Positions 10,954 to 23,474 of a stretch of 64,000 nt of DNA are shown one piece after another. Under the pieces are notes generated by a model. The model had not been told where the DNA came from. It searched no databases and was given only the letters and a program-made list of their open reading frames with translations. The stretch spans positions 1 to 64,000 of the forward strand of contig QJNS01000188.1 in NCBI GenBank assembly GCA_004154925.1, in the 5' to 3' direction. The DNA is from Monosporascus cannonballus. Lineage: Eukaryota > Ascomycota > Sordariomycetes > Xylariales. Each line of letters begins with the position of its first letter. The first letter of the stretch is position 1. Position numbers and translations under genes: made by a program.

Positions 10954-13900
10954 CGCGACCGTATTCCAGTTAGAACCGGTCTCTTGAGGCCGACCTGAGG
11001 AAAGCGATTGCACACAGCACCCCGATTATCCGCGTATGAAACGAGCGTGCGTGGAGTGTAGTTCCTTTATGTTGTTTCGAACAGACCTGAGTTGCACAGC
11101 TGCTGGCTGCGGGATCTTTGAATAGGCGGCACTTCTAGCTATAGCCGAGGCGGCGTATAGTTAGGCCGCCCTGGGGATCTTCCGGCGTGTTGTCAGGAAA
11201 CCCAATGGGGGTGGTTGGCAGTATCGACGAGGAGCAGCCTGACAGCCCGAACGAGGAGCCTTCTCGAAAGTTGCACTTTCAGTGGCTTGGAAGCAGCTAG
11301 TGATGCGGCGCAGGCTCAGGTTTAAGATGCGTCTCAGTCGTCCAGGTTGTAAGCCACCAGCAACCACCTTCGTAGCTCAAAACGAAAGACGAAGCTGACG
11401 AGAACGAGGGTCAGGCGAAGAGACTCGGAGAGCTATGGAAGAATAGGTAGTGAATAAGGCTGATAGCTGTCAGCATAGAGCATGACGCATGGGAATCGAC
11501 AGGAACCAGGCCCAAAGATCACGTACCGAACCACCACTGTGCATCGAATTGGTACCCACGCAGTCAAGTGTGACCAGGGATCTTTGGGGGAGGAACCAGC
11601 GTCCGATACCCCGGGACTGTTGCTGCATATGGAGGGTGACCACAACTACGGGTGCGCCACTGGTTCAGCCAGCTCTTTGACATCTACACAGCCGCCCTAA
11701 GTGGCTAGACCACACATCGAAAGCATTATGACCACTCGAAGGGCTTCGCTGCAAAATCGTTTCGTTGCGAGCACACAGAAGTGGACTAAAACGACATGAC
11801 TCAGACGAGACTCTCACTTGCCAGAGAAGCTATCTTCCTTCAAGCTACGTGGTGTTGCCTGCTGGCTTCTAAAGGACAAGGGGGATAAATCGCGACCAGT
11901 TGGCACGAGGACCAGCTACCTGTCTTGTCCTAGGCAGCTCGGAAGATGTGACTTTTCGACAGCTCCAGAGAGTGATGTTGTCGAGTAACCTTGGCGTAGA
12001 TATCCCCCAATACGACGGCGGGGTACGGATGTGGTGTCGGGGCTGTGGCCAAGCCCGAGAGACATATTAGAGGTGGACGCGGTCAGCATGAGAGGCTTAG
12101 GCGGTACAACGTGATTGGCTGGACTGGGAGGTTGGGCCGCCTGGATCGGTCGCCTCATTGAGGGCATGCGGCCTATGTTGCCATTCCTTAGCACTGTTTA
12201 TGCGATGGAGCACAATACTCTCGATCACTACACACAGTCTAGGAGCGCACATTTTACGAGAGCCACGTTACTCGCGGACCAGATCGTGGACCAATCAGAC
12301 GCACGTAAAATACTATCATCCGCAAACACGGGTTTTCTATTATTGAATTGTCGTTGGGGAAGGACCGGGGTAATTCGTCAGTCAGATTGACAACACTGTG
12401 ATAATATCTGGACAAGGGGTAGACAAGGGTTGGAGAGGGTCGTGCTTCTGAGGATCGTTGCGGAGAGTTCTATGTCGGACCCTCCACAGCATAGCTGCCA
12501 ACTGTCGACCCGTTGTCACCCACGGGCCCGAAGGCAGGACACGCTCCTCTAATAGGACGCTGGACGAAGAGTTGTTTGATGCTGACAGCTTGTCACGCAG
12601 TGCCGAAAAAAGGTTCTCCCGGGAAAATGCCAGGCTGAAGCGAGGACGGCAACACATACACAATCCCACAAGGCTAGGCGCGAGGAGTGAGACGTGTGGG
12701 ATTGAAGAACGAGGAATGGCTGGCAAGTCACCTCCATAAGTTAGGATGCGTCTTTGACGACCAGGCTGCAATGTACGAGGTGCGGGAGAATCGGCATAGA
12801 GACCGAGGTAAACATGGGTGAGCTTGACCCAGTTGTGTGGTAACCCGTAGGTCAGGGATTGCGTTGGACCCCGGCCATGGACGCAAAGCCACCATGTGCA
12901 AAGACAGAGCGGTGCCAAACCAGGTATCAACGCGGAAGTACCCAAAATGGGAGTATGAGCTGACATAAGATGACGACCCGGCAAAGAAAGTCGAGAGTGA
13001 GAAAGACAGTTGCCAATAGGGCGCTATACTTACCTAATGGTATTCATAGTACGTGTAGCTTCCAAGTTGTAAAAATAGACAGCGGATGGCGACTAACACC
13101 AAAGTGGGATGAGCAACCAACTCCTCTGGCTCCATGGGACATATGGAAGAAGAAGGGTGAGTCTCGCCCGTGGGTACTACGGTAGGGCTTAACTTGCCTA
13201 TAGTGTAAAAGCCAAGATACATGGGCCCTTGGCCTTGCCTTTCATTCGGCTTGCTTGGTTGCTATACCCGACGAGTGGAGAGAGGACCTGCTGTCCCCGA
13301 CCAGACCCCTGGCAGCGAAATCACAACATACGCAAAATTGCAGCCCTTATCACTAATACACAGTTTAATACCGTGACGTTTTTGTAATTTTTGGATTAAT
13401 TCACGTATTTAGCATGTTTGCGAATTATTTATTGATTGACCTGTTGGAAGTATTATCCAGCAAGCGGTTATTTATGAATTAGTAACGCCAAACTTTTCGA
13501 TAGAAAGCGCACTTACTCCATGCTAGGTAGGTACCTATCGCTGGAGTGACTCCAAAGAGCTCCTACCATTCTCGTCCGGCACCTGAGGGCAAACGAGCGG
13601 GTATGGACAGCCTACCTAGTACCAGCTTTGAATAGCAGTATTGATATAGCCTGCATATTCCCCTTTTAATGTTTTCTACCTAGCTTGAGGAAGCCAAGCT
13701 AAATGGTGTTTCCTGTTTTTCCTGGTGTCGCACCAAATCAGTTCCCATACCCTTGTATACCAAGCTTGATATGCAGTACCTAGCTCAGTTGAAGGAGTTC
13801 AAGTGAACCATGGAATGCCTCGATGTTCCGTTTTATGCAAGACAGGTCTGAAGTCTAAGTACTTAGGCTGGTCTCCTCTCTCGTCTTCCACGGCCGGCAG

Positions 13901-15258
13901 ATGTTAACGTGGAGGACTCGCTGCAGCTTTGTCCGCATCCCGACCTTTCACAAGACAGTGGAAAAGAACGTAGCTGCATGAAGAATGGTCGGTCAAAGAA
14001 ACCAGCGCACTAGCTAGCCGTTAAAGGGTTCTGGACCTACTGAAGAAAGCAATATTCCAATGCAATGAAACCCTTGCTGCGGGGACATCACTTCGTACGA
14101 ACAGTCGTAGCGAACCGACACTTGGAACCTGGCCAGTATTTCCGGTCGCTTTACGGATTATCACATTCGATTCCCTGCAGCTTCCAACTCGCAGACCTAC
14201 CCGCCTTTTCGAGGTCGTCAATCCGCTGTCAATGAGACAACCCCCGTCTTTGTATAGGTAAATGCCCGCTTGCGGATGTCTTAGCTATAGCACGCCACCG
14301 CTCTCGACTTACGGAGAATTTCACTACCTAAGCCACCGGTAGATTTTACTTATCGCAAGGCATAAGTTATCTCGCGTTCTCTCTTAGGCTGTACGACCGT
14401 CCGGTTATACGGGGGAACCCTTCTTGTGTTCCCTTCTATTTCATTTTTCGGGCTCTCCCACGTTACCACGACTTATCTTGTCGGCCAGGCCGACCGAGTC
14501 TTCATGGTATTGGTGTGATAAGCCCCGAACCCTATTAGTAACCCTACTACACTTATTGTTAGGCTCAGTAGTAGACACCCATCCTCTTCAGCTAGACGGG
14601 TAAGACATTAATTACCATCGTAGTGGAGTGTGCCTTACATATGCTAAGACTTTGTCCAGACCTTTGGGAGAGAGGCAAGAACTACCTATCTGCATCCTTT
14701 GTGGTCCCCTTCGAAGAATGACTTGCAGCGATCAGCGCTCTGGGGAGCAGGATTGCAAAATATCCAGCTCACATTGTCCCTATTCACTACCGCCCCCCAT
14801 CGCTTGGTTATCTCGACTCCCACGGGATGAATCGATACCCGGCTATACCTCGTAGAATTCTTTGTCGTCCCTATTACCTTGCCACCTCTCATCCCTTGTT
14901 CGTGCGGGGCTTCAGTGTAAGGCTCTCTCCTTCGCGGTCCCTGACAAAGATAGATCCAACTCCGCTTCCTGATCCGTTCGTCTCCTCTGGTTGCGGTCCT
15001 TTCACTGTTCCTTCTGAGCCCCCTTCTTGGCGGCCCTGTCCTGACAAGTCAGGGACTCGCTCAGTCAACGGGACCGCATTCCATGCGTTCATGAGTATGC
15101 CTTTGTTCGTGTAATATTGCCCCGTGGTGCTATACTTGCCCAATACCTTGCACATGCGACCCATGTAATGAATTCAGCATCGCTTGCCGAATAGGTTCAT
15201 CTCCCCCGAAACAAGCCCCGGGAACGCGTATTCAAAATTGGGATTATCAACAGCGTCG
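10954..15258. other. 4.3-kb intergenic region, no gene supported
   Basis: No frame here shows a domain or a splice-connected gene. The longest frame (12382-12984, minus, 200 codons) has irregular composition and no resemblance to any family I know. AT-richer stretches with TAGGTACCTA-like words occur near 13,340-13,850. Mobile-element debris or long untranslated regions are possible but not demonstrable. The part just before 15,259 should hold the Kelch-gene promoter; pyrimidine-rich sequence is seen at about 14,980-15,050. Confidence 0.5.
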
Positions 15259-18088
15259 ATGCATATGGCGATGTTATCGTCACGCATAGGGCATGCCGTC
15301 CTTGCGACGGCTGTCTTTACCTCAGCCGTCAGTGCCCAGGAGTCAGGATGGCAGGCGAATCAGGTTAATGCGACTATGTGCGCCTGGAGGGCGCTCCGTG
15401 GTAAGTCCGTCACCGACTGCTAAGCCATCGTGTAAGCGGCGATGCCCCGCCGGAATCCGTACTGATCTTCGACTAGCTGCCACCCTCAAGGATGTCGTCT
15501 ATATGGACGGCGGCTATCTATATTGGAGACCGGGCATGGCTGATGGGTCATATGGGGCCGCGACACAGGACGGTGAGTGTCCACCAAATATACGAACACC
15601 GGCCCTATCTGACCGGGCCCGCAGATAATCCCCTAGGCTTAATATATACGTGGAACTTCAGCCGGCCCTTCAACACCAGCTCGAATATTAGTGAAATATT
15701 AGGCTCTATATCAAAGGCTCCGAACGGAAACGCAGCCAACAATCTCGCGCCCAATTACTACGATGGCGCAATGCTCGCCAATGACCACGAGTTCTTCCTC
15801 TACGGGGGATTGCTGAGGAGGACTGATGCCTTCTCCCCGCCGGATGCGAACGAAGTTCTCGCGTACCAGGTCAGCCAGTATGGGATACAGAAAGACGGGT
15901 TTAAACCAGGCTTCGTGAAGAAAGAGCTGCCAGAGGGCATGACTCGCTACGTCACGTACGGCGGCGCCGTGAGTGCACCGTCTGAGGACAAAGCTTGGTA
16001 CTTTGGCGGCATGCGAGCAGATGAGTGGGGCCCGATCTTCTATCCCTCGTCGAATACTTCGCTTAACCCAACGAACATCTCCAATACTCTGATCACCCTG
16101 GACATGTCTACACAGCTCCAGGAGGAATGGACAAACGACACCCTCCCTCAGGAAATCAGAGGCCGTGCGGATCCCGAAGTCGTATGGGTTCCTGTTGGCG
16201 AACAGGGAATCCTCGTAGTACTCGGGGGCGTGTCATATCCGGATTTCGCCACGCCGAGCGGGAGCTCAGAGAACCCGGGACAAAGCGTAGGTTGAGCCTT
16301 CCGAAGAGTAGCCTATCCGTACTAACTCGGGCGTAGGAAAGGGAGAGCGATGCGTTCATGGCTACCATCGACATCTATGATATCGCCAACGAGAGATGGT
16401 ATCAGCAACCCACGGTCGCGGGCCCCACTCAGCTCACCCAAGGCTGCGCGGTGGTTGCGGTCGCGCAGGATTACTCGAGTTATAATATCTACTACTACGG
16501 GGGGTACGACGGAATTAACAGCCAGGGCGATTTCAACGATGATGTCTGGATTCTGTCGCTCCCATCGTTTATGTGGATGAAGGTAGCTTCCGGAGAGCCC
16601 GCGCATGGTCGAGCCGGGCACAAGTGCGTCAAGCCGTACCCGGACCAGATGGTGGTGATAGGCGGCGCTACCGCCGGGAAGGCCAACAGTCTCGACTGCG
16701 TCCAAGACAATATCATGCTCAACTTCAACCTCACCGACGGGCAGTGGTTGGACACGTATGATCCGGATACCTGGAGCAACTATGGGGTCCCCCAGATGAT
16801 CCACCTCATGATCGGTGGCGATTACAATGGTGGTGCGACCATGACCACCCCTACCCCCACCGGCTGGGCGGATCAGGAGCTCGCTTCCGTATTTGCCACT
16901 CCTTACGAGACGTCTAAGTTGACGAACTACTATCCGTACGCTCGCGAAAGCGATGACCCCACCCGCGAGAACAGCGGGAGTGACGGGGGCACACCGAGTT
17001 GGGTCGCTCCCGTTGTGGGAGTCATCGTTGGCCTGACAGTCGTCATGGCCCTCATCGTTGGCATTCTCCTGTACCGCCGGCGTAAGATCTTGAGAGGCGG
17101 CGTCACCAATCCCAGCGACACGGACGAACAAGGGAACAGGGTCCTATCGTGGATCAGGGGCACAAGCGAAAAGGCGCCTACAGTCACGACGGAGGACACA
17201 CCCACGCCGCACCATTTCGATGACATGGAGAGCCGGAGCCACGGAACCCCCCTGCGCCAGCCTGAGATGGCGATGCACCGTCAATACGAGATGCCGTCAG
17301 AGATGCCGGACACGCCTTTGGTAGAGTTAATGGGTAAGTGATGACTTCTTCCTGAGCACCAGAAGGGCCCTTCCCCGCCAACCTATAATGGGATACGGGA
17401 CGACGCACTGTTAACAATACCCACAGACACCTCTCCGCGGGTCGAACTGGGCGACACGGCCCTGACCCCCGCCGATATCATCAACAAGCATACGGCCTTC
17501 GGGTCGAACCCGCACACGTCGCGTTCGAACACGAACCCGTCGTTCTACACGGGCGGTGCGGGCTCCGCGTCGCAAGACCATGCTAGTGTCATGAGCGGCA
17601 GGAGCGCGCACCATCAGGTGGGAAGGCGGCCGTCATTCGACCATTATCAGCCACAACCGCAGCAGCAGCAGCAGCAGCGCCCGGACTCCCCGTCCCTCGG
17701 CGGCGGCGGTTTGGCCATCGGGGACCGCGGCAACGGCATCGGCTCCCCGACAGCCGGGGGGACCACGCCCACGCTCCCCCCTCCCGCCGCCGCGGTCGCG
17801 TACGGTCACCAGGCGCAGCAGCACCTACGGCAGGTAAGTGAGGACACCGCGGGGTCCAGAGCGGGGACGCCGGGTATCGTCAGCCAGCCCGGGAGCCCGA
17901 ACTTCGCGGTCGCCGTCCCCACCAACGGCTCGCCGTTGATTAGCCCGCCGAGCCCGCCCGCCCACGACGCGCCGGACTACGTGAGCGCACGCAGCGGCCA
18001 CCAGGGGCGGAGCGCGACGCCGCAGGCGGGGGCGAACCGGCGGAGTATGTTCCACGAGAACCCCGACGACTTGGGAGAGAGGCGATGA
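15259..18088 (+). CDS. Kelch-repeat single-pass membrane protein with low-complexity cytosolic tail
   Basis: Exons are 15259-15400, 15477-15572, 15625-16286, 16337-17333 and 17427-18088, giving 852 aa with every junction in frame. The start region MHMAMLSSRIGHAVLATAVF plus TSAVSAQ is a signal peptide; the second ATG at 15265 is equally possible. The ectodomain has Kelch-like blades with YGG/GG and W spacing: FFLYGGLLRRTDAF, YVTYGGAVSAPSEDKAWYFGG, LVVLGGVSYPDF, IYDIANERWYQQP, YYYGGYDG and DDVWILSLPSFMWMKV. The RGHKC-like segment reads HGRAGHKCVKPYPDQMVVIGG. A transmembrane helix spans about residues 522-546 (WVAPVVGVIVGLTVVMALIV), followed by basic RRRK. The roughly 300-residue tail is Pro/Ser/Gly-rich with a Gln run near 17,660. 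This layout is common in filamentous ascomycetes. A surface or cell-wall role is inferred and no biochemical function is assigned. Confidence 0.9.
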
Positions 18089-18793
18089 TGCCCCTCGGCG
18101 AGGGGAGTCGTCCAAAGTAAAGCAAAAAGGAATAAAAGAAATCGAAAGAAGGAGAGCAGTATGGGGATGGGGGGCATTTGGGGCTCGTAATGGAGAGCCT
18201 GATGTTCAGTACACTTGAGTTAGATACCACACTGTCGCGAGTCGCATACGCATCGGGAATCGGAAGGCGGGTTCCGCAAGGGAAGGGATCTCATCTCATG
18301 GTCGGGCGGGACTGCTTCCGGGATGGGACTGACAGGCGGCCGGAGGGATTTCGTTGCGTGGTTTCTGGTACATATACGCTGGGTGCCCTGGGCCATAATC
18401 ATGAATCTGAACGATCCATTCCTACCTACACAAGCGCGCCTAACGCACATAAGTTGGAACCGCTGTTCGGCTCTTCGTGAGTACAGGCAGTGTTTGATAT
18501 GATCTGAGGCCGAGTAACTCTAAATCCACATCCCATCGGCAAGTCCCCAATACTGCCGAACATGCTGGTCGTGGGAGCCGGCTCGATCCACGTCTTGATG
18601 CTTGCACTTCGGAACAATAACGCCCCAAAAACAATAAACGGACGCCTTGGGGTATCTTGAAATGGACGAAAATAGCCACTGTAGCTGGCCGTGCGAACCA
18701 ATAGAATGGCTGCAGTCCGTATTCCTCCCGTCTTGACGAGGTAATAGTGCCCGATATCAGCCAAAGGTTGATGCTTGGAAGACGAACGGACCT
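18089..18793. other. Convergent intergenic region
   Basis: This spacer lies between the 3' ends of the Kelch gene (+) and eaf7 (-), so it should hold both terminators. Short open frames here show no family features. Confidence 0.6.
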
Positions 18794-19771
18794 TTACTTC
18801 CGTCCCCTCTTTCCTCGCCCTCTCGCGCGACCCCTCCCCCTTGCTGCAGAGCCCCTGCTTGATTTTGCAGCCGGGCCGGTCTCTTCAGCCTCGCTCTCTT
18901 CCTCCCCTTCGTCTTCCCCTTCGCCGTCGTCGTCCTCCTCATCGCCGTCTTCGTCGTCCTCTTCCTCGCTCTCCTCGGGCTCCGCGCTCTCGGCCTTGGC
19001 CTTGGCGGCGGCGCGCTTCTGGCTCCTCGCACCCCTCGCGCTCCGGGGCACAGGGCTACTGGGCACCGGAGTCTCCTGGTCCGTGTCCCCGACAGTGCTG
19101 GGCCTCCTCGCCCTGGCGGCGGTGCTACTAGCCACGCTGGACGCGTCGCCGCCAGCCCTCTTGCGCTTCCTAGCGGCGGGGGGCCCGAGCGGCGCGTCGG
19201 CGTCCCACTCGGCGGGCGACGAGGGCGGGTCGCTGGGCCGCGCGAGCCGGCGCGCGAACATGCTGTCGTGGAACTCGTCGGGGGGTAGCTCGAAGTCCTT
19301 GTAGATCTCCTCGAAGGGCAGGCCGTCGCCCTCGTGGCGGTACATGTTGTCGCGCTCGTCGATGATGTCGAGGTGGTACTGGGTGCGCAGCTTCTCCCAG
19401 ATGCGTGGGATGCGCGTGTGCGTCTCGATGTCCGGGTCGAAGCCGTGGTTGCGCAGGTGCTCGGAGATGGCAAGCATGCGGAAGTGCTTGTGCATGCCCG
19501 TGGGCTTCCATCGTATAATGGCCTTGAACAGGGAAGACTCTTGGTCGGCGGTCCACAGATTGCCTAGGATCTCCGAGTCGGGGGGATAGTTATGCTTGTT
19601 GCTTGCGGCGGTCGTGGTAGCGCCGGGAGTAGCAGGCGTACCGGCTGCTCGGGGTGTATCGGCAGCTTGCGGGGTGTCTATGTCCATAGAATCCTCCTCG
19701 CGCAATGGTGTCGGCGTTTTTGGCGTTGAGGCGCTTGCTAAGCTGCTTCTGGCCTTTCTTTTTGGGGGCAT
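18794..19771 (-). CDS. eaf7: NuA4 histone acetyltransferase complex subunit Eaf7 (CT20/MRGBP family)
   Basis: This is a single-exon gene of 325 aa. The CT20 domain is at about residues 65-175: [60 protein letters not shown] and [16 protein letters not shown]. This pattern identifies Eaf7/MRGBP, a subunit of the NuA4 complex that acetylates H4 and H2A in the nucleus. The N-terminus is basic with TP-rich repeats ([13 protein letters not shown]). The C-terminal half is low complexity: Arg/Lys clusters, then an acidic Glu/Asp run, then a [14 protein letters not shown] tail that can serve as a nuclear targeting or nucleic-acid contact region. The first ATG gives the conserved basic start MPPKRKAR. 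It is divergent from the gamma-tubulin complex gene. Confidence 0.93.
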   Translation of the reverse strand: MPPKRKARSSLASASTPKTPTPLREEDSMDIDTPQAADTPRAAGTPATPGATTTAASNKHNYPPDSEILGNLWTADQESSLFKAIIRWKPTGMHKHFRMLAISEHLRNHGFDPDIETHTRIPRIWEKLRTQYHLDIIDERDNMYRHEGDGLPFEEIYKDFELPPDEFHDSMFARRLARPSDPPSSPAEWDADAPLGPPAARKRKRAGGDASSVASSTAARARRPSTVGDTDQETPVPSSPVPRSARGARSQKRAAAKAKAESAEPEESEEEDDEDGDEEDDDGEGEDEGEEESEAEETGPAAKSSRGSAARGRGRARGRGKRGRK

Positions 19772-20265
19772 TGTGATATGTTCTCGCCAGAAATAGCCGG
19801 ATAGCTCTAGAATGGAAAATAACTATCCTGCTTAGCTCGCCGTACAGCGAGTCAATTGGGTTATAGCGCTGTCTCAATGAGGCTGTGTGTCTGTAGTATG
19901 GTGATGTTGTAATAGACATGAGAAGATAAAGCTAAGGAAAAGTGCAAAGATAAAGCTCGGTACCCTGGAGCTCCCCTGATTGATTGCATGTGCGTGCTTT
20001 CCTGTTGGTTGGCCCCCTGTATTTAGTAGTAAGTACTGTAGTAATAATAGCCTAGCATTGGCGGCTCAGCGCGGGGCAGGCGCGGCTTTCTTTCGAATTA
20101 TTGGCCCGATTCTATCTTATATGTCCACTAACGTTACAAAGCACAAGAAACTCCCTTGTACTGCCGTACTACGCGACCGCCATGCTACGAGTATGAGCTC
20201 AGCATCCGCCCATTTTCTGACCCAGCACCAAATGTGTCTCTTCAATGCTGCATATACCTTGAGAA
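19772..20265. promoter_or_regulatory. Shared divergent promoter region (eaf7 / gamma-tubulin complex gene)
   Basis: These 494 bp separate two divergent start codons, so both promoters must lie here or overlap the coding ends. I cannot assign individual elements. The evidence is positional. Confidence 0.6.
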
Positions 20266-23160
20266 ATGGCGGATGAAGACCCCGCTGATGTCTTCGCTTT
20301 CCCAGACTTTGGAAAAACATCAAAATGGTTGAACCCGAAGCCCTCGCCAAACGAGGGCAGTCAGTTTTTCTCCCTCCACATCCAAGGTCCGGAACAGGAG
20401 ATCGGGGCCCGGGATAGCGATGCCGACATCAAGCCTCCTACTATAGAGCAAGATGGATTCTTCAAATTGCCTCCCCTTCTCGAGCTCGACTCGTCCATCT
20501 CTGACGAAGACCAGAAGCTTCATCACTCTCAAAGTATCATCTTGACACCGCTTCATGATACTGAGCTACCTGACTTGGATATCTTCGAGGATGAGTGGTT
20601 TCAGAATGGGGAGCAATCACTCCCTGCGTCTGAATTCAAAACTTGGGATGGCTTCATGAGGCCGGAATTACCAGCCTGCGCTCCCCTTTTCATTACGGAA
20701 GCCGGCCCAGGAGTCTATGATGCCGCGTTGTCCGCGTCAGATGATCCCCTCAACTTGAAGAACACGGACCGCAACGTCATCCAGACAAATCCTTTTATCG
20801 CGGCATTGTCGGCTCTCGCTCTTGGTAGAGGATCGGTCTTCTTCGGTTGGGATGAGAAAAGGACATCTTTCGTCTCAAAGGTCCATAAAATGAGAATACC
20901 GGGATATTCCTCAGAAGTCCTACAGGGGCTCCAGGACACTTGCCTCCAGTGTGGTGCGATGACCCGGTTCTTGTCGCACTATGTTCGAATCAACTACCGG
21001 GCCCATTCAAGCCCAGTCAGGGTTGCTCTTGCTAAAGCCGTCGATACCCTCCTCTTGGTCATCCAGACGAGTCTCGGTGAAAGAGCAAGGCAGGTTCACT
21101 CACTTTTGCAGCTGCAATCCATCGTTCAGCCCATTCAGACCATCCTGGAGTATTTCAAGTCTTTAGTGACTAAAGTGTCCCGCCTCAAGTTTGACGAGCA
21201 TGTATTGTCTGCGATTTTTGAGGAGACGCAAGCTTTGGAGCATCGTGATGAGCATCTCGCCAAGCTCATGCGGGAGGTTCTAGCACGTGTTTCGGAACCC
21301 TGGGCCGACTTTGCGGGGAAATGGATCGGCGTTAAGGACGAAGATGGAGTTCCATTGACAAAGGAAGAACCGGGGAAAGGCTTTGTCAAAGTGGAGAGAA
21401 TTTCCCACATGGACGATTTCGGCCTTGAGGTCGAAGAATTGGACTATGTTCTGGACGAGGACCGCATACCGAGTTTCGTTCCTAGAGAGGTAGCATCAGT
21501 TATGTTTGAGGCAGGCAGGAATCTACGGCTACTGCGGACGCATCACCCAGAACATCCGCTTTGCCGGTCGAGCTTAATCTCGTCAAGCAAGCCGCCAGCT
21601 TTTCGGTGGCATTTCGACTGGCAAACCATTAGACAACTCCAGGAGGACGTTACGACTTACGAGAAGTCTATATCGCTGAAGATTGGGCAGCTTACTGTAA
21701 CACCGAGTCAGGAGCCGGATATGGTAGAGCAGAACCTCCTTCTTGGTGAATACGATATGCAGCTCTTCGGACAAGATGAAGCCAAGCTCGAGGCTAGACT
21801 ACTGGCTTCAATACAAATGCTGGACCAGCCACCTAGCCTCTTCGGCAAAGAAGATGGTCTTTCCCAATTGTTGCGCCGTCAGCTATTCAAAAGTGACGAC
21901 GATGTTCCCGAACAGACAGCGACAGATTTCACTCCACATTGGTCACTAATACCCATTCATTCCTTTGGCCCACTGGTAGCGGCCCAGGCACGACTTGTCA
22001 ATCGGGAGTATATGAGACTCCTTTTCGACGCCCACCAACTACGTGAGCATCTTTCGATACAGAAGCAATTCCAACTTCTAGGAAACGGCATGTTCTGTAG
22101 CAGACTGTCTCACGCGCTGTTTGACCCGGACTTGGAAGCAGCCGAGCGGGAAGCAGGTGTCGCCCGCAAAGGTGGGACGATGGGATTGCGGCTCAGCGGC
22201 CGAGAGACCTGGCCTCCCGCAAGCTCAGAGCTGCGTCTGGCCTTAATGGGTGTTCTTACGGAGACCTATCTTTCCGCCTCCCCAACGCCACTAAGACCAG
22301 ATGCCGAGAAGCATAGCATACTCGACGATCTCAGTTTCGCTGTACGGGACCTCTCTCCTGAAGAGATCGAGAGATGCATGGACCCTGGCTCGCTTGAAGC
22401 GTTGGATTTTCTACGTCTCTCTTACAAGCCTCCCGCTCCTCTGTCGCCTCTACTCACTCCGATCATTCTGGTCAAATACGACAAAATATTCAAATTACTC
22501 CTTCGGATACTCCGGATGCTATACGTTGTTGGGCAGATATCTCGAGACATTTTGGCGCATAATTCTAAATGGGATGCCATCGACAATGTGCCAGTGCGCT
22601 TTCATTTCGAGGCACAGCACTTCGTCACGAGTATCAGCACCTACTTCTTTGATACGGGGATTGAAATGCCCTGGCGCCGATTCGAATCCTGGCTCGAGGG
22701 GGTGGAGGCGGACCTCGTCAAGCCGGTGTCGGATCCCAAAGAGGCTCGCATAGTGAGCCCGACCGAGCTGCGCGAGGAGCACGAGCGAATGTTAAATCAC
22801 ATAATGCACACGCTGCTGTTGAGGAAGCGGCAACATGCGGTCATGAAACTGCTGGAAGACATCTTCACCTCGGTCCTCAGATTTTCCAAACGAACGCGCC
22901 TAACAGCGTCAGGCAAGGGCGCTGACGAAGCAGAAGGGCCGTCTTCCAAGGAACTTTACGATGCCTTCAAGAAGAAAGTCGATGTCTTTATTACGGTATG
23001 CCGTGGTCTCAGTGAAAAGGGGGGCCATATCACCAATACGACGAGGAACGACTTGATGGGTAACGAGAAACAGACGGGCGCTACGAGGGAAGAGAATACT
23101 ATTGATAGGCTCCTGACCAAACTGGAGATGTCGGGATATTACTCTCAGTATAGGATCTGA
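20266..23160 (+). CDS. Gamma-tubulin complex component (Spc97/Spc98 family, GCP5/GCP6-like)
   Basis: One uninterrupted frame gives 964 aa beginning MADEDPADVFAFPDFGK. The GRIP1-like N-terminal part includes NPFIAALSALALGRGSVFFG and VLQGLQDTCLQCGAMTRFLS. The C-terminal GRIP2 half holds LLLRILRMLYVVGQISRDIL, FEAQHFVTSISTYFFDTGIE, MPWRRFESWLEGVE, and MLNHIMHTLLLRKRQHAVMK followed by LLEDIFTSVLRFSKRTRL. This arrangement is that of Spc97/Spc98 proteins, which build the gamma-tubulin ring complex that nucleates microtubules at spindle pole bodies. The long divergent N-terminus and overall size suggest GCP5 or GCP6 rather than GCP2/3. The paralogue call is inference. No intron was needed. Confidence 0.88.
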   Translation: MADEDPADVFAFPDFGKTSKWLNPKPSPNEGSQFFSLHIQGPEQEIGARDSDADIKPPTIEQDGFFKLPPLLELDSSISDEDQKLHHSQSIILTPLHDTELPDLDIFEDEWFQNGEQSLPASEFKTWDGFMRPELPACAPLFITEAGPGVYDAALSASDDPLNLKNTDRNVIQTNPFIAALSALALGRGSVFFGWDEKRTSFVSKVHKMRIPGYSSEVLQGLQDTCLQCGAMTRFLSHYVRINYRAHSSPVRVALAKAVDTLLLVIQTSLGERARQVHSLLQLQSIVQPIQTILEYFKSLVTKVSRLKFDEHVLSAIFEETQALEHRDEHLAKLMREVLARVSEPWADFAGKWIGVKDEDGVPLTKEEPGKGFVKVERISHMDDFGLEVEELDYVLDEDRIPSFVPREVASVMFEAGRNLRLLRTHHPEHPLCRSSLISSSKPPAFRWHFDWQTIRQLQEDVTTYEKSISLKIGQLTVTPSQEPDMVEQNLLLGEYDMQLFGQDEAKLEARLLASIQMLDQPPSLFGKEDGLSQLLRRQLFKSDDDVPEQTATDFTPHWSLIPIHSFGPLVAAQARLVNREYMRLLFDAHQLREHLSIQKQFQLLGNGMFCSRLSHALFDPDLEAAEREAGVARKGGTMGLRLSGRETWPPASSELRLALMGVLTETYLSASPTPLRPDAEKHSILDDLSFAVRDLSPEEIERCMDPGSLEALDFLRLSYKPPAPLSPLLTPIILVKYDKIFKLLLRILRMLYVVGQISRDILAHNSKWDAIDNVPVRFHFEAQHFVTSISTYFFDTGIEMPWRRFESWLEGVEADLVKPVSDPKEARIVSPTELREEHERMLNHIMHTLLLRKRQHAVMKLLEDIFTSVLRFSKRTRLTASGKGADEAEGPSSKELYDAFKKKVDVFITVCRGLSEKGGHITNTTRNDLMGNEKQTGATREENTIDRLLTKLEMSGYYSQYRI

Positions 23161-23474
23161 TGGAATACTAATTTGTGATACCCAATTTACCTTACTGTCT
23201 TATCAAGCTTGCCCCTTGGGCTTTCGTATTCTCAGAGCTCCAGTTGAGACGTAGCGTAGAGGTAAACTGCGTATCAGTAAAAGAGCCCCTGAATTGTAGA
23301 TACAATGTACCTAGGTAAAGTTAAGTATTGAAAGGACCCCGCATCGCGTCTAGACGCGCGACACTTCCCAGGCCCTAAGTTAACATACCCATAAACTTCC
23401 CCACCACCAAAAGTAGCAGCGACCCCAAAGCCGTAACAACTTCGCCCCATGTCAACAATATAACGTCGCAAAAA
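23161..23474. other. Short intergenic spacer
   Basis: These 314 bp lie between the gamma-tubulin complex gene stop and the ask1 start, both on the plus strand. The spacer holds the terminator of the first and the promoter of the second. No open frame of interest is present. Confidence 0.6.

Noticed and set aside
12382..12984. 200-codon minus-strand frame
   Set aside because: It has no recognisable domain, irregular composition and no splice partners, so chance is sufficient.
18747..19473. Frames overlapping eaf7 on the plus strand and in other minus frames
   Set aside because: They are low-complexity shadows of the acidic/basic Eaf7 C-terminus.
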